A stretch of 64,000 nt of DNA from Corallium rubrum (lineage: Eukaryota; Cnidaria; Anthozoa; Scleralcyonacea; Coralliidae), in the NCBI GenBank assembly GCA_964035015.1, contig OZ036013.1, forward strand, positions 8,862,666-8,926,665, given 5' to 3'. Shown piece by piece: positions 11,487 through 23,643 of the stretch. Below the pieces are notes generated by a model. The model saw nothing but the letters and a program-made list of their open reading frames with translations. It had not been told where the DNA came from and did not search any database. Position 1 is the stretch's first letter. The number at the start of each line of letters is the position of its first letter. The translations under genes and the position numbers were made by a program.

Positions 11487-12935
11487 CCCTGGTGAAAAAC
11501 CTTACAGGATCCTTGAGGATCTGCAAGGATCCTGCAAGGATCCTGTAAGGTCAGGATCCTGCAAGGATCCGTAAGGAATTTTAAATAATCCTTGCAGGAT
11601 CCTGTAAAGTCAGGATCCTGCAAGGAATTTCATATAATCCTTGCAAGATCCTGTAAGGTCAGGATCCTGCAAGAATCCTGCAAGGAATTTCACATAATCC
11701 TTGCAGGATCCTGCAAGGTCAGGATCCTGCAAGGAATTTCATATAATCCTTGCAGGATCCTGTAAGGTCAGGATCCTGCAAGGATTCGTAAGGAATTTTA
11801 AATAATCCTTGCAGGATCCTGTAAGGTCTGGATCCTGCAAGGATCCTTAAGGAATTTCACATAATCCTTGCAGGATCCTGTAAAGTCAGGATCCTGTAAA
11901 GTCAGGATCCTGCAAGGAATTTCACATAATCATTGCAGGATCCTGTAAAGTCAGGATCCTGCAAGGAATTTCATATAATCCTTGCAGGATCCTGTAAGGT
12001 CAGGATCCTGCAAGGAATTTCATATAATCCTTGCAAGATCCTGTAAGGTCAGGATCCTGCAAGAATCCTGCAAGGAATTTCACATAATCCTTGCAGGATC
12101 CTGCAAGGTCAGGATCCTGCAAGGAATTTCATATAATCCTTGCAGGATCCTGTAAGGTCAGGATCCTGCAAGGATTCGTAAGGAATTTTAAATAATCCTT
12201 GCAGGATCCTGTAAGGTCTGGATCCTGCAAGGATCCTTAAGGAATTTCACATAATCCTTGCAGGATCCTGTAAAGTCAGGATCCTGCAAGGAATTTCACA
12301 TAATCATTGCAGGATCCTGTAAAGTCAGGATCCTGCAAGGAATTTCATATAATCCTTGCAGGATCCTGTAAGGTCAGGATCCTGCAAGGATTCGTAAGGA
12401 ATTTTAAATAATCCTTGCAGGATCCTGTAAGGTCTGGATCCTGCAAGGATCCTTAAGGAATTTCACATAATCCTTGCAGGATCCTGTAAAGTCAGGATCC
12501 TGCAAGGAATTTCACATAATCATTGCAGGATCCTGTAAAGTCAGGATCCTGCAAGGAATTTCATATAATCCTTGCAGGATCCTGTAAGGTCAGGATCCTG
12601 CAAGGAATTTCATATAATCCTTGCAAGATCCTGTAAGGTCAGGATCCTGCAAGGAATTTCACATAATCCTTGCAGGATCCTGTAAGGTCAGGATCCTGCA
12701 AGGAATTTCACATAATCCTTGCTGGATCCTGTAAGGTCAGGATCCTGCAAGGAATTTCATATAATCCTTGCTGGATCCTGTAAGGTCAGGATCCTGCAAG
12801 GATCCTTAAGGAATTTTAAATAATCCTTGCAGGATCTTTGAGGAATGTTAAATAATACTGGTCATGCTATCAGGAATCACAAGACCAGTGAGGAGTTTTG
12901 AATAATCCTTGCAGGATCCTGTAAGAATAGCTGGT
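11487..12935. repeat. GGATCC-rich minisatellite, about 49-bp unit
   Basis: Tandem units alternate AATCCTTGCAGGATCCTG, TAAGGTCAGGATCCTGCAAG and GAATTTCATAT segments. Each unit is itself palindromic around GGATCC. Larger blocks of several units are duplicated (for example 11700-11900 and 12070-12270). The block opens with CCCTGGTGAAAA, matched in reverse at 19680-19691. Confidence 0.95.
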
Positions 12936-13944
12936 GTAATTGTGTAAAATTACCTGAAGGAATTCAGTCATTCAAAAAGGGAAATAAATTTCCAATGAGT
13001 AAATTGGTAAATCTCTAGCATATTTATCTAAATATAATGTCATGCACTTCCCTCAAAAATCCTCATGAGGATCCAAAAATTTAAAGCCCTAGTAATTTAT
13101 CATTTTTGATTATTTAACAAGAAATATCAAGATTAAACTTAAAGATTTTCTGAAAAATTTCACTCAATGTCTACACCTAAAAAGAATCAGATTCAAATAG
13201 AATAATTTAATTTCATTAAATTTAATACAGTATTATTTGTTTACTATTTTTAACACATTAATTCAGATCTTGAATTCAAGATCTTGAAAGATCTTGTAAG
13301 ATCTGGTATGATCTTGGAAAAATGAAAATACAGTTCGCACCCATACTCCGTAGTTTATTCATATCAGCATTCTGTAGACGTTGCGTATTATACAGTGTTC
13401 AGTGACTTCAGTTGTTATTTATAGCAATAGCAGCTGCATGTACATACCACCAAACGGCAACCGTGGAAATCAGTGGTATTCAGCAAATATGAATCAACTA
13501 AGATCTGTCATGTAGTTTTTTACTTAACACAGACTCTAAATATTCGTTGCTGCGCAAAAATAAGAACACGATAATTTGATACCTTGACACACGGACTTGT
13601 TCTGACTGTTTCCTTACCCGCTACTGGCCGCTGGCCAATCAAAACTCGGTAAATGCACGCGGTGATTCAAAACCATTGGCTTCATATATCACATTCTCTT
13701 CTAACGACTCTCATGTCGAGCGTTCATGACTCAAACGAAGAGCGTAGATTATTTTCTGATTTCTTATTTTAACTGAATGATGGCAGCAAACCTTATAACT
13801 TTGGAAGATGTCAAATTGTGGTTTAAATAATCCTGGTTAACAGAAGTAGCCTTTGAGTGGTATCATCAAACATTTGAAGGTATGTATTGTTATTTAAGTT
13901 GTATGAACAAAGACAGCATTTAGCTGGCATTGTTTTGGACTAAA
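12936..13944. other. AT-rich non-coding interval
   Basis: There is an AGATCTTG-rich cluster at 13265-13320 (GATCTTG repeated five times); otherwise I see no gene or recognisable element. Confidence 0.5.
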
Positions 13945-14400
13945 AAAATCTAATCTGTCGAACCTGTTTACTAATGCTCACAATTATCCCGTTCAGACTT
14001 CAGAGTGGGAATAAGCTTGAACGTTTAACAGAGCAGGTATAATAGTTGCGTTTACCTTTAGTTCAATGCGCTATTTCCGCTCTACTAAAAATCTAATCTG
14101 TCGAACCAGTGTTTACTTATGCTCACAAGAGCAGGTATCATAGTTGCGTTTACATTTAGTCCAATGCGCTATTTGCGCCATACTAAAGATCTAACCTGTC
14201 GAACCAGTGTTTACTATTGCTCACAAGAGCAGGTATCGTAGTTGCGTTCACCTTTAGTTCAATGCGCTATTTATTTGCGCTCTACTAAAAATATAATCTG
14301 TCGAACCTGTTTACTAATGCTCACAAGAGCAGGTATCATAGTTGCGTTCACATATAGTTCGATGCGCTATTTGCTCTCTACTAAAAATCTATACAATACG
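13945..14400 (+). repeat. About 95-100-bp tandem repeat, 4 units
   Basis: Each unit contains AATCTAATCTGTCGAACC, GTTTACTAATGCTCACA, GAGCAGGTATCATAGTTGCG and TTCAATGCGCTATT. It directly precedes the pentanucleotide microsatellite. Confidence 0.85.
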
Positions 14401-14407
14401 AGTGGCC

Positions 14408-14962
14408 GTGTTGTGTTGTGTTGTGTGTTGTGTTGTGTTGTGTTGTGTTGTGCTGTGCTGTGCTGTGCTGTGCTGTGCTGTGCTGTGCTGTGCTGTGCTG
14501 TGCTGTGCTGTGCTGTGCTGTGCTGTGCTGTGCTGTGCTGTGCTGTGCTGTGCTGTGCTGTGCTGTGCTGTGCTGTGCTGTGCTGTGCTGTGCTGTGCTG
14601 TGCTGTGCTGTGCTGTGCTGTGCTGTGCTGTGCTGTGCTGTGCTGTGCTGTGCTGTGCTGTGCTGTGCTGTGCTGTGCTGTGCTGTGCTGTGCTGTGCTG
14701 TGCTGTGCTGTGCTGTGCTGTGCTGTGTAGTGTAGTGTAGTGTAGTGTAGTGTAGTGTAGTGTAGTGTAGTGTAGTGTAGTGTAGTGTAGTGTAGTGTAG
14801 TGTAGTGTAGTGTAGTGTAGTGTAGTGTAGTGTAGTGTAGTGTAGTGTAGTGTAGTGCTGCGCTGCGCTGCGCTGCGCTGCGTTGTGTTGTGTTGTGTTG
14901 TGTTGTGTTGTGTTGTGTTGTGTTGTGTTGTGTTGTGTTGTGTTGTGTTGTGTTGTGTTCAA
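14408..14962. repeat. Pentanucleotide microsatellite (TGTTG, TGCTG, TGTAG, CGCTG variants)
   Basis: About 550 bp of 5-bp repeats lie in homogeneous blocks: TGTTG, then TGCTG (to ~14726), TGTAG (to ~14856), CGCTG, and TGTTG again. The long Cys/Val/Leu/Ala and Thr/Gln/His ORFs are artefacts. Confidence 0.98.
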
Positions 14963-16230
<1,268 letters not shown>

Positions 16231-16273
16231 TGTAAACATTACATATATGTATATATGTATATATGTATATATA

Positions 16274-16348
<75 letters not shown>

Positions 16349-16355
16349 CTTCTAG

Positions 16356-16790
16356 GCCTTGGTATCACATGTTGGCACCAGCTCTTGCTGTCGTGGTAGG
16401 TGCAACACCTGTAAATATTTAGACTCCTCAATTTCAATTTCGGCTCCAAAATGTAGGTTCAACATATCCCACAGTTTCACTTGCACTTCCTCCAACCTCA
16501 TTTACTGTATCTCTTGCAGTAAATGTCCCATGCTTTACATCGGAGAAACTGGAAGACGTTTAGGTGACAGGTTTGTTGAACACCTTCGTGATGTCAAATA
16601 CAATGTGCAAAACAAACCTGTTGCCAGGCACTTCAACAGTGCCAACCACTCCTTTTCCAACATGAAAATCTGTGCCATTCAGCCCATTACAGGTTGTAAC
16701 GATACTCGTCGTAAACAAGAAATGCGTTTCATTTACAAACTTGGTACCATTCACCCTCACGGCCTCAATGAGCGATTCTCTTTCATTTAG
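16356..16790 (+). pseudogene. Penelope-like GIY-YIG endonuclease domain (partial)
   Basis: The frame shows a Cys-rich stretch (CCRGRCNTCKYL), then LIYCISCSKCPMLYIGETGR, which holds the GIY and YIG-equivalent positions (LIY at residue ~47, YIG at ~60), followed by the conserved Arg of RRLGDRFVEHLRDV and the closing HPHGLNERF. This arrangement is diagnostic for the C-terminal nuclease of Penelope-like elements, which nicks the target during retrotransposition. There is no upstream RT, so this is a 5'-truncated copy; the true start codon is missing. Confidence 0.75.
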
Positions 16791-17043
16791 CTCACTCCAC
16801 CACCATATTCCACACCTTTTCCTTAACCTTTTTCCGATGATTTAAATAGTAATTTATAACCTGTTTCTTTGCCTATTTGCAGGTAGCTGACCCACAAATT
16901 GGGTCAGCACCTGTACACAGGCTAAAATTACATATTAATTTATTTGTTTACTTTGTTTTTATTGGCTTACATGTGTTCACGTGATTCCGATTGTAGCTCT
17001 GCTATAAATACGCGTGACCACATGTGAGTTGTTTACTAATTTC

Positions 17044-17078
17044 TCCTGACGAAGGGCCTTCGCTCGAAACGTCGAGAA
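17044..17078 (+). ncRNA. Hammerhead ribozyme motif of the Penelope-like element
   Basis: The core CTGACGA at 17046-17052 and GAAAC at 17066-17070 are separated by a short stem II (GGGC pairing with GCTC, loop CTTC) and followed by GTC. These are the conserved catalytic boxes of a type I hammerhead. Hammerhead motifs are known from the terminal repeats of Penelope-like elements. Stems I and III are short, so self-cleavage is inferred. Confidence 0.65.
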
Positions 17079-17122
17079 GATTTTTCTCTTTTTTTCAGGC
17101 CAACGTGACTTAACCCTGGTAA

Positions 17123-17128
<6 letters not shown>

Positions 17129-17205
<77 letters not shown>
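17129..17205. repeat. TA microsatellite
   Basis: A (TA)n tract closes the Penelope-like element; similar tracts lie at 16275-16345 and 18672-18742. Confidence 0.98.
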
Positions 17206-17211
<6 letters not shown>

Positions 17212-18667
17212 CGTATTTAAAATGTTTGTTTCATTCCATTCAGATCTGATAGAATAAGCCACACAGTTTTAGATGTGCCGACCGACTAACTGACTCACGC
17301 CGTTTTCCCCGAACGGGTACGCAAGTGCGCTCAAATTCTTAGCTCTATCTCAGAACGAGCGATAATATAAAGGTATTTAGTGTTTATTTCACAATACTTA
17401 CACGGGAGATTTCAGGTTATCACCACAGGTCGAAGAGGTACCGCCTCGAACATGAATAGACTTCCCTTCCCCAGCTATCACAAAAGTGACTCCAGCCCTT
17501 AGGACACTGGAAGGCGGGTTAAAAGTTGGAAGTCTAAAACATGAAAGATTTTATTATACAACAAGTAATACAATGTCAACAATATAGTTAAATTAATAAT
17601 CCATAACATAGTCAAAAGTTGGGTTCAAATACTTGAAGTGTTGCCATATAAGGAATGATGTTAGATTGTGTGATGAGTCATCTGGTTTTTGGCCGAAATA
17701 ACAGCTGGTAAGCTTAATTTATTAACGTGTTTATTCACGCGCGTACGAAGAGCGCTCAAACAACAAGTGTGGGCGATTTATAAAATACGTATTTAAAATG
17801 TTTGTTTCATTCCATTCAGATCTGATAGAATAAGCCACACAGTTTTAGATGTGCCGACCGACTAACTGACTCACGCCGTTTTCCCCGAACGGGTACGCAA
17901 GTGCGCTCAAATTCTTAGCTCTATCTCAGAACGAGCGATAATATAAAGGTATTCAGTGTCCTAAGGGCTGGAGTCACTTTTGTGATAGCTGGGGAAGGGA
18001 AGTCTATTCATGTTCGAGGCGGTACCTCTTCGACCTGTGGTGATAACCTGAAATCTCCCGTGTAAGTATTGTGAAATAAACACTAAATACCTTTATATTA
18101 TCGCTCGTTCTGAGATAGAGCTAAGAATTTGAGCGCACTTGCGTACCCGTTCGGGGAAAACGGCGTGAGTCAGTTAGTCGGTCGGCACATCTAAAACTGT
18201 GTGGCTTATTCTATCAGATCTGAATGGAATGAAACAAACATTTTAAATACGTATTTTATAAATCGCCCACACTTGTTGTTTGAGCGCTCTTCGTACGCGC
18301 GTGAATAAACACGTTAATAAATTAAGCTTACCAGCTGTTATTTCGGCCAAAAACCAGATGACTCATCACACAATCTAACATCATTCCTTATATGGCAACA
18401 CTTCAAGTATTTGAACCCAACTTTTGACTATGTTATGGATTATTAATTTAACTATATTGTTGACATTGTATTACTTGTTGTATAATAAAATCTTTCATGT
18501 TTTAGACTTCCAACTTTTAACCCGCCTTCCAGTGTCCTAAGGGCTGGAGTCACTTTTGTGATAGCTGGGGGAAGGGAAGTCTATTCATGTTCGAGGCGGT
18601 ACCTCTTCGACCTGTGGTGATAACCTGAAATCTCCCGTGTAAGTATTGTGAAATAAACACTAAATAC

Positions 18668-18670
<3 letters not shown>
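17206..18670. repeat. Long inverted repeat (foldback), arms about 590 bp
   Basis: Sequence from about 17365 to 17955 recurs as its reverse complement at about 18075-18668, with shared blocks such as GGTATTTAGTGTTTATTTCA and CAAAAGTGACTCCAGCCCTT. A 160-bp segment (from AAATACGTATTTAAAATG) is also directly repeated at 17206 and 17780. TA tracts flank both sides. No ORF of note is present. Confidence 0.85.
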
Positions 18671-18743
<73 letters not shown>

Positions 18744-19185
18744 TATAATTATATAACTTTGAATTATTATTAATTTTTAAATGTACTCTGTATAAAGTAT
18801 GGAGATCAGTTTAATAAAAGCCACCAGCAAGTTGTTGTGACTTGCAACCAAAAATGATGATATGCGAAACAAAGATTGAGCAAGCAAGAACCAAGTGAAC
18901 TTAACATCTAAACGCACTAAGTATTTGGTATATGATTAACGATTATATTGACTAGTTTTTGTTCATTATTGATGCATGTTTTTAGGATGTAAAATTACCA
19001 GGTGGGAAACATGATTTTTATAATACAAATCAGTATAAAATGAACATTATAGGCAACTAAAATACTCATAGTACATACACAACTTAGTCACATTCTGTAA
19101 TTCAATATAATATACTATTAAATGTTTTGTAAATCATTTATACGGTATAGTTGTCATTTCTTAAATTACTATTAGATTCCTTTAT
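18671..19185. other. TA tract followed by AT-rich non-coding DNA
   Basis: A (TA)n tract at 18672-18742 is followed by unique AT-rich sequence in which I see no gene. Confidence 0.5.
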
Positions 19186-19691
19186 TAGGATCCTTAAGGA
19201 TCTTGCAAGGGTTACTCAAGATCCTTAAGGATCTTGCAAGGATCCTTAAGGATCTTGCAAGGATCCTGAAGGATCTTGCAAGGATTACTCAAAATCCTTA
19301 AGGATCTTGCAAGGATTACTCAAGATCCTTAAGGATCTTGCAAGGATTACTCTGGATCCTTAAGGATCTTGCAAGGGTCCTTAAGGATTACTCAAGATCC
19401 TTAAGGATTTTGCAAGGATCTTCCAGGATCCTGGCAACCCTCAAGGAACTTGCCAAGGATCCTTGCAAGGATTGCGAATCCTTAAGGATCCTTGTAAGGA
19501 TCCTGAAGGTTCCTTGAGGATCCTTGAGGATCCTTGAGAATCCTTGTACTTGAGGATCCTTACAAGGATCCTTAAGGATCCTTAAGGATCCTGGTGCAGG
19601 ATCCTTGAGGATCCTGGGAAGTATCCTTACAGGATCCTGGCAAGGATCCTTACAGGATCCTTGAGGATCCTGGCAAGGATTTTCACCAGGG
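19186..19691. repeat. AAGGATCCTT/AAGGATCTTG minisatellite
   Basis: Short imperfect repeats of CCTTAAGGATC and TTGCAAGGAT end in TTTTCACCAGGG, the reverse complement of the start of the 11487 block. The composition matches that block, so the two are related and in opposite orientation. Confidence 0.9.
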
Positions 19692-19802
19692 AATAATTAA
19701 TTCGAAATGTGTTCAGATATCACGCGCACGCATCTTCGCCACTCTCCCACTGATCTCAAATAATATACTCATTATACTGGATAGAGCATCCAGTGCTCGC
19801 TG

Positions 19803-22015
19803 TGAAGTCGGAAGAGATTAGCGGTCGCCATTTCCGGTGGGACCCACTTGGGTCCCATACAATAGGGTATAAATAGGAGTCGAAGCAGTTGAACGGCGTT
19901 TTTCGCCAAATTCTGGGATGTTACGAAGAGTTACCACCGAATTGAGGTTTTTAATCTTATTTTAAGTAATAGTTTAGCGTTTTGAACTATATTTTGGTTT
20001 CGAAAGTGTTTTTTTTTACAAAATACACTTGCCTGTTTATTTGCTTCAAAGCTAGCAAACTCGGTAAACAAATGTCTACTGCCTGTGTATTTGTTTCTTT
20101 CTAGTAACGCGTATTATTTGATGATTTAGGATTATGTGTTTGTTTAAGTTTTGATTTATTTCATGCTGATTAAACCCCAAGAAGTCATAACTGTGTCTGT
20201 TTTAAACTAATAAACTTACCCGCTGTTGATACTGTTCACATGAATTCGAACTTGAATAAAACGGTTTGTTCAGTTCTTTGTGGTTATAATTCAGTGAAAC
20301 ACGGTTGAGTCTGACTTGTGCTCATTGTCTTCCAGTTAATATTTTAAGTTGGACACTATCACTACAAGGTTTGGTTATTGACTAATAGTAAATGAATTCA
20401 TGGCCATGATAGAATGTGCTTGACATGTCTTGGTTAGAATGTGCTTGACTTGTCTTGTAGTATATTTGCTTTCTAATGTGATATTAAAGGTAACAAACGA
20501 TACTTAGTTTTGTCGAATTTGGGCTAATAATGTTCAACCTGTTCAGATGGTTTTATTATGGTTACACTACAGTATGTATTTTGCCCAAGCCCTTGTCCTT
20601 TGATAGTATTTTCAATTTGACTATATATTGATTCCACTTTTGTTTAAGCAACACATTCATTTTGTCTACAGTATGTCTCAAACAAAATATGTACATACTG
20701 AATAACATTTTGAGTTAGTGGTAGTTTAGTAAGAGTTAATTACTGAGAACCGAGGCTTTTAGCCAAATACAGCCGAGAGGCCTGCGGCCCCAGCCCCCAA
20801 GGGGTTTATTCGGATAAAAGCTGAGGTTCGAGGAACTCCGGTTTCCTCCTGTAGTAACACTGACCAATGAGGGATGACTCTTGCACTAGTACAGTATTTT
20901 AAAAATTTTGGACAGTCCTTTGCGGATTGGCCGTTGTACTGTATTAGAGAAAACTAAAATTAATTTCAATAAAATTGTTTGCACTATCCAGAGCGGCTCA
21001 CACTAGCTTTAATTCAACTAAAATCTTATAAATATCTGTATGCATTGTTATGATCACTCATCTGAAAAAAAAATTAATGACTGATCTTACAAGTCTTCTG
21101 CCAAGATCAGCTAGTGATATTTGTGCATAAAAAGTCGTGTGGAGCTAATAAGGAAAAGACATAGATGGGTATGAAACCTAAAAAGTTGTATGATGCAAGA
21201 TATTGAGGTATGTATGATAAATGTAGTAAAGATTGAAAATTTTTCAAAAATATCTTGAAATAAAAACACTTCTGTAGTAAATAATAGCTTGGAATCATCC
21301 TTCTCTTTGTTTATTTTAGAAAAAAGCTCATGACTTATTATCTGTTTCAAATATAGGTCTACACAAAGTACAGTAGTGTCAGTACACTGAAGTATATAAA
21401 ATATAAAAGAATATAGTAGATTATAACCAATAAATAATTATTTTTGTGTGTAAATCAGAGCTGGTCAAACCATACCCCTTTATTATAATTTTACTTCAAT
21501 CTCAGATGATTCAACTCTTCCAAATATCAGACAATTTGACTTTGTCAAATAGAAAACCCTTGGCAAGTCTCTCCAGCAAGCCTAACTACAAACTTCCAAT
21601 AAACATCTTGTATAAAACCCTCAGATCGTCTGATCCAAGATAGTTGAAAAAGACGGATATAGAAACGGTAATATTTTTACTTAGTCATAACGTCACTGTC
21701 AAACTGCTAAAGTGAATACAAGATGTTATTTGTTCCTTGCCTCTGTTCCTTAAACACTTTAGCCTGGTGGCCGGTGCTGATTTTCGTTCAGTAAAATCGT
21801 AAAATTTCGGCTGATTTTCCATGATCCCAGCCACTTTTAAGTTCTCCCATAGCGACAGGTACATTTTCTTGTTAAGAATGTGAAATTTAGCTGGTTTTTG
21901 TTAAAAATCCGATCATTTAAAGCGAAAACTATGATTCAGCAATAGTGATATAACTACCAAGTGGGTCCCACCGGATATGGCCGCCGCGAGATTTTCAGCC
22001 TCACTTCCGACTTCA
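19803..22015. mobile_element. Non-autonomous DNA transposon with inverted ends (about 2.2 kb)
   Basis: TGAAGTCGGAAG at 19803 and CCGGTGGGACCCACTTGG at 19834-19851 are matched in reverse at 21966-22015, giving imperfect inverted termini of about 50-65 bp. No transposase frame is seen inside. ORFs at 21107-21350 and 21446-21643 are short, AT-driven and without recognisable motifs. I cannot find clear target duplications. Confidence 0.55.
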
Positions 22016-22018
22016 ATT

Positions 22019-23309
22019 TTTGCCAAGGCGCGAACCAATAGACGCTCCAGCCTGGACCAGAGGAGGTTCGACAAGTCACGCATCAGACCGCAGACGAGGA
22101 ATGAACTCGCCCTTGTGGACTAGATGCACAAAAACTGTTGAAAACTCGTCACAGTTGATCCCTGATGGGCAGGAAAATACGAGAACCATCCGTGACGATC
22201 ATAGACAATTAATATGATCAGATTGTGCTTTATTTGGCGTATATTCATGACAATGGCGGATGGGCATTCAAGGACTACTAAATCCTTCGGATTCGACGCA
22301 TTTTATGTTACAAATAAAGGAACAAATCAGAAATGAATTTAGATATTTACAATGAAGGATGATTTGGTTGTGTGGTGCAACGTGTGATTCGTTACAACTG
22401 GAGAAAAGCGTGAGGTGAGATTTGAGAAATCAACATTATTTGTTGTTTAGTGGTTTATGATTTCCCTCTTCCTTCATACTTTAGCTTACTTGTATCCCAA
22501 ATTTTATAAAATTGTGAATAAAGCTAGCCTAAAATTTATTATTCAATAACTATCTTGTATTTTTATTTGTATTAAGGTGAATTCAAAATCCAAAATCGAG
22601 ATAATTTATTGAATTGCCTCCAGAATCTTTTGATAAACTTGGTATATAACTGGTCAAATGTTCAAATATTCCTATTTTATCAAATAAAGTGTATTTACTG
22701 TATCCTAAATATATATGTAAATAAGGAACTTGAATAAAATTAAAATGTTGCTCAATATTGATCTTACATTTTTGCAGTCAAGCACCCCCCCCCCTCCCCT
22801 GCCAAGAAAACATCAACTTTAGAGAGGGCATCAGAAAAGTGAATGGGTAATCAAACTATAAGACAGAAAAAGTCCAATAAATGAACTATAAGACAGACAA
22901 AGTCCAGCCCAAGGGTGTCTGTCTGCGACAGAGTTCACTGTCTATCAGTATGTACATGCAGTAGCACTCAAAGGCAAAGGGATGAATAATATCCAGGCAT
23001 TTAATTAGGCTTTGAGACACAGCATTTGAATTGTATACTATGTGAGATAATACCTCTGTTAAAATTTTATTAGTTATATCCACAATTATGCATTGTTATG
23101 ATGTAATTATACAACTGATAACATGCAAAACATCAAACTACATATTTGAATGTTATTTGGCAAAAGAGAATCCATCAATTTATAATCATAAAAATCCTGT
23201 TCAGATTGGTGCTTGTGCCCAGGCAAGTTATTCTAACACCGACATCTGTACTGTATCTCTTCACTTCCTGTAAAAAATTGGAAGTGAGATGGAATTATTA
23301 ACCCTTTCA
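22019..23309. other. Non-coding interval before Polinton element 1
   Basis: There is a poly-C run at about 22787-22797. Small ORFs at 22020-22217 and 22886-23273 have no recognisable motifs and I do not support them as genes. Confidence 0.5.
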
Positions 23310-23400
23310 AGGGATGCCGCCTCATTAAATATTCGGTGTGACGCCCGGTTTGACGCCCGGTTGTGTGACGTTCGGTTGTGACGTCCGGAATTAATTATTC
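23310..23400 (+). repeat. Left terminal inverted repeat of Polinton element 1
   Basis: Starts AGGGATGCCGCCTCATTAAA and contains three or four GTGACGCCCGG/GTGACGTTCGG motifs. It is inverted relative to 35948-36064. Confidence 0.85.
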
Positions 23401-23411
23401 TGTGTTGCGAT

Positions 23412-23418
23412 TATAAAA
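23412..23418 (+). promoter_or_regulatory. TATA box of the PolB gene
   Basis: TATAAAA lies just inside the left terminal repeat and about 230 bp before the PolB ATG, with a probable 5'UTR intron between them (GT at 23541, AG ending 23641). This is a standard Pol II arrangement. Confidence 0.6.
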
Positions 23419-23540
23419 AAGGAGCATAAACCTATAGTTCTCCTCACTTTAACTACAGTGTTTACACTTAGCTATCTCGGAGTTTGCGGTATACTGTTGG
23501 ATAGAGACTTTTTTGGACATTCATTTTCGGCAGAGAGAAG

Positions 23541-23641
23541 GTGAGATATATTGAGTTTATAGTTGTTTTATCAGAACGTTAATGTTTAAAAATTAAAGTT
23601 AATACACACATTGATACACTGATTTTTCATTTCGTTCGCAG
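23541..23641 (+). other. Probable 5'UTR intron of PolB
   Basis: AGAAG/GTGAGATAT at 23541 matches a splice donor and TTTCGTTCGCAG ending at 23641 matches an acceptor with a pyrimidine-rich tract. The PolB ATG follows two bases later. Inferred from consensus only. Confidence 0.45.
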
Positions 23642-23643
23642 CA

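Larger units (their letters stand above)
16355..17128 (+). mobile_element. 5'-truncated Penelope-like retroelement
   Basis: The fragment contains the GIY-YIG endonuclease C-terminus of a Penelope-like element, its 3' non-coding region and a hammerhead-ribozyme-like motif, and ends in (TA)n. The reverse transcriptase is missing. TA tracts on both sides (16275-16345, 17129-17205) suit insertion into a TA microsatellite. Confidence 0.75.

Noticed and set aside
14242-14962. Cys/Val/Leu/Ala and Thr/Gln/His ORFs
   Set aside because: Pentanucleotide microsatellite artefact.
22020-22217. Arg-rich ORF of 65 residues
   Set aside because: No ATG-based start, no motif; lies at the edge of a TIR element.
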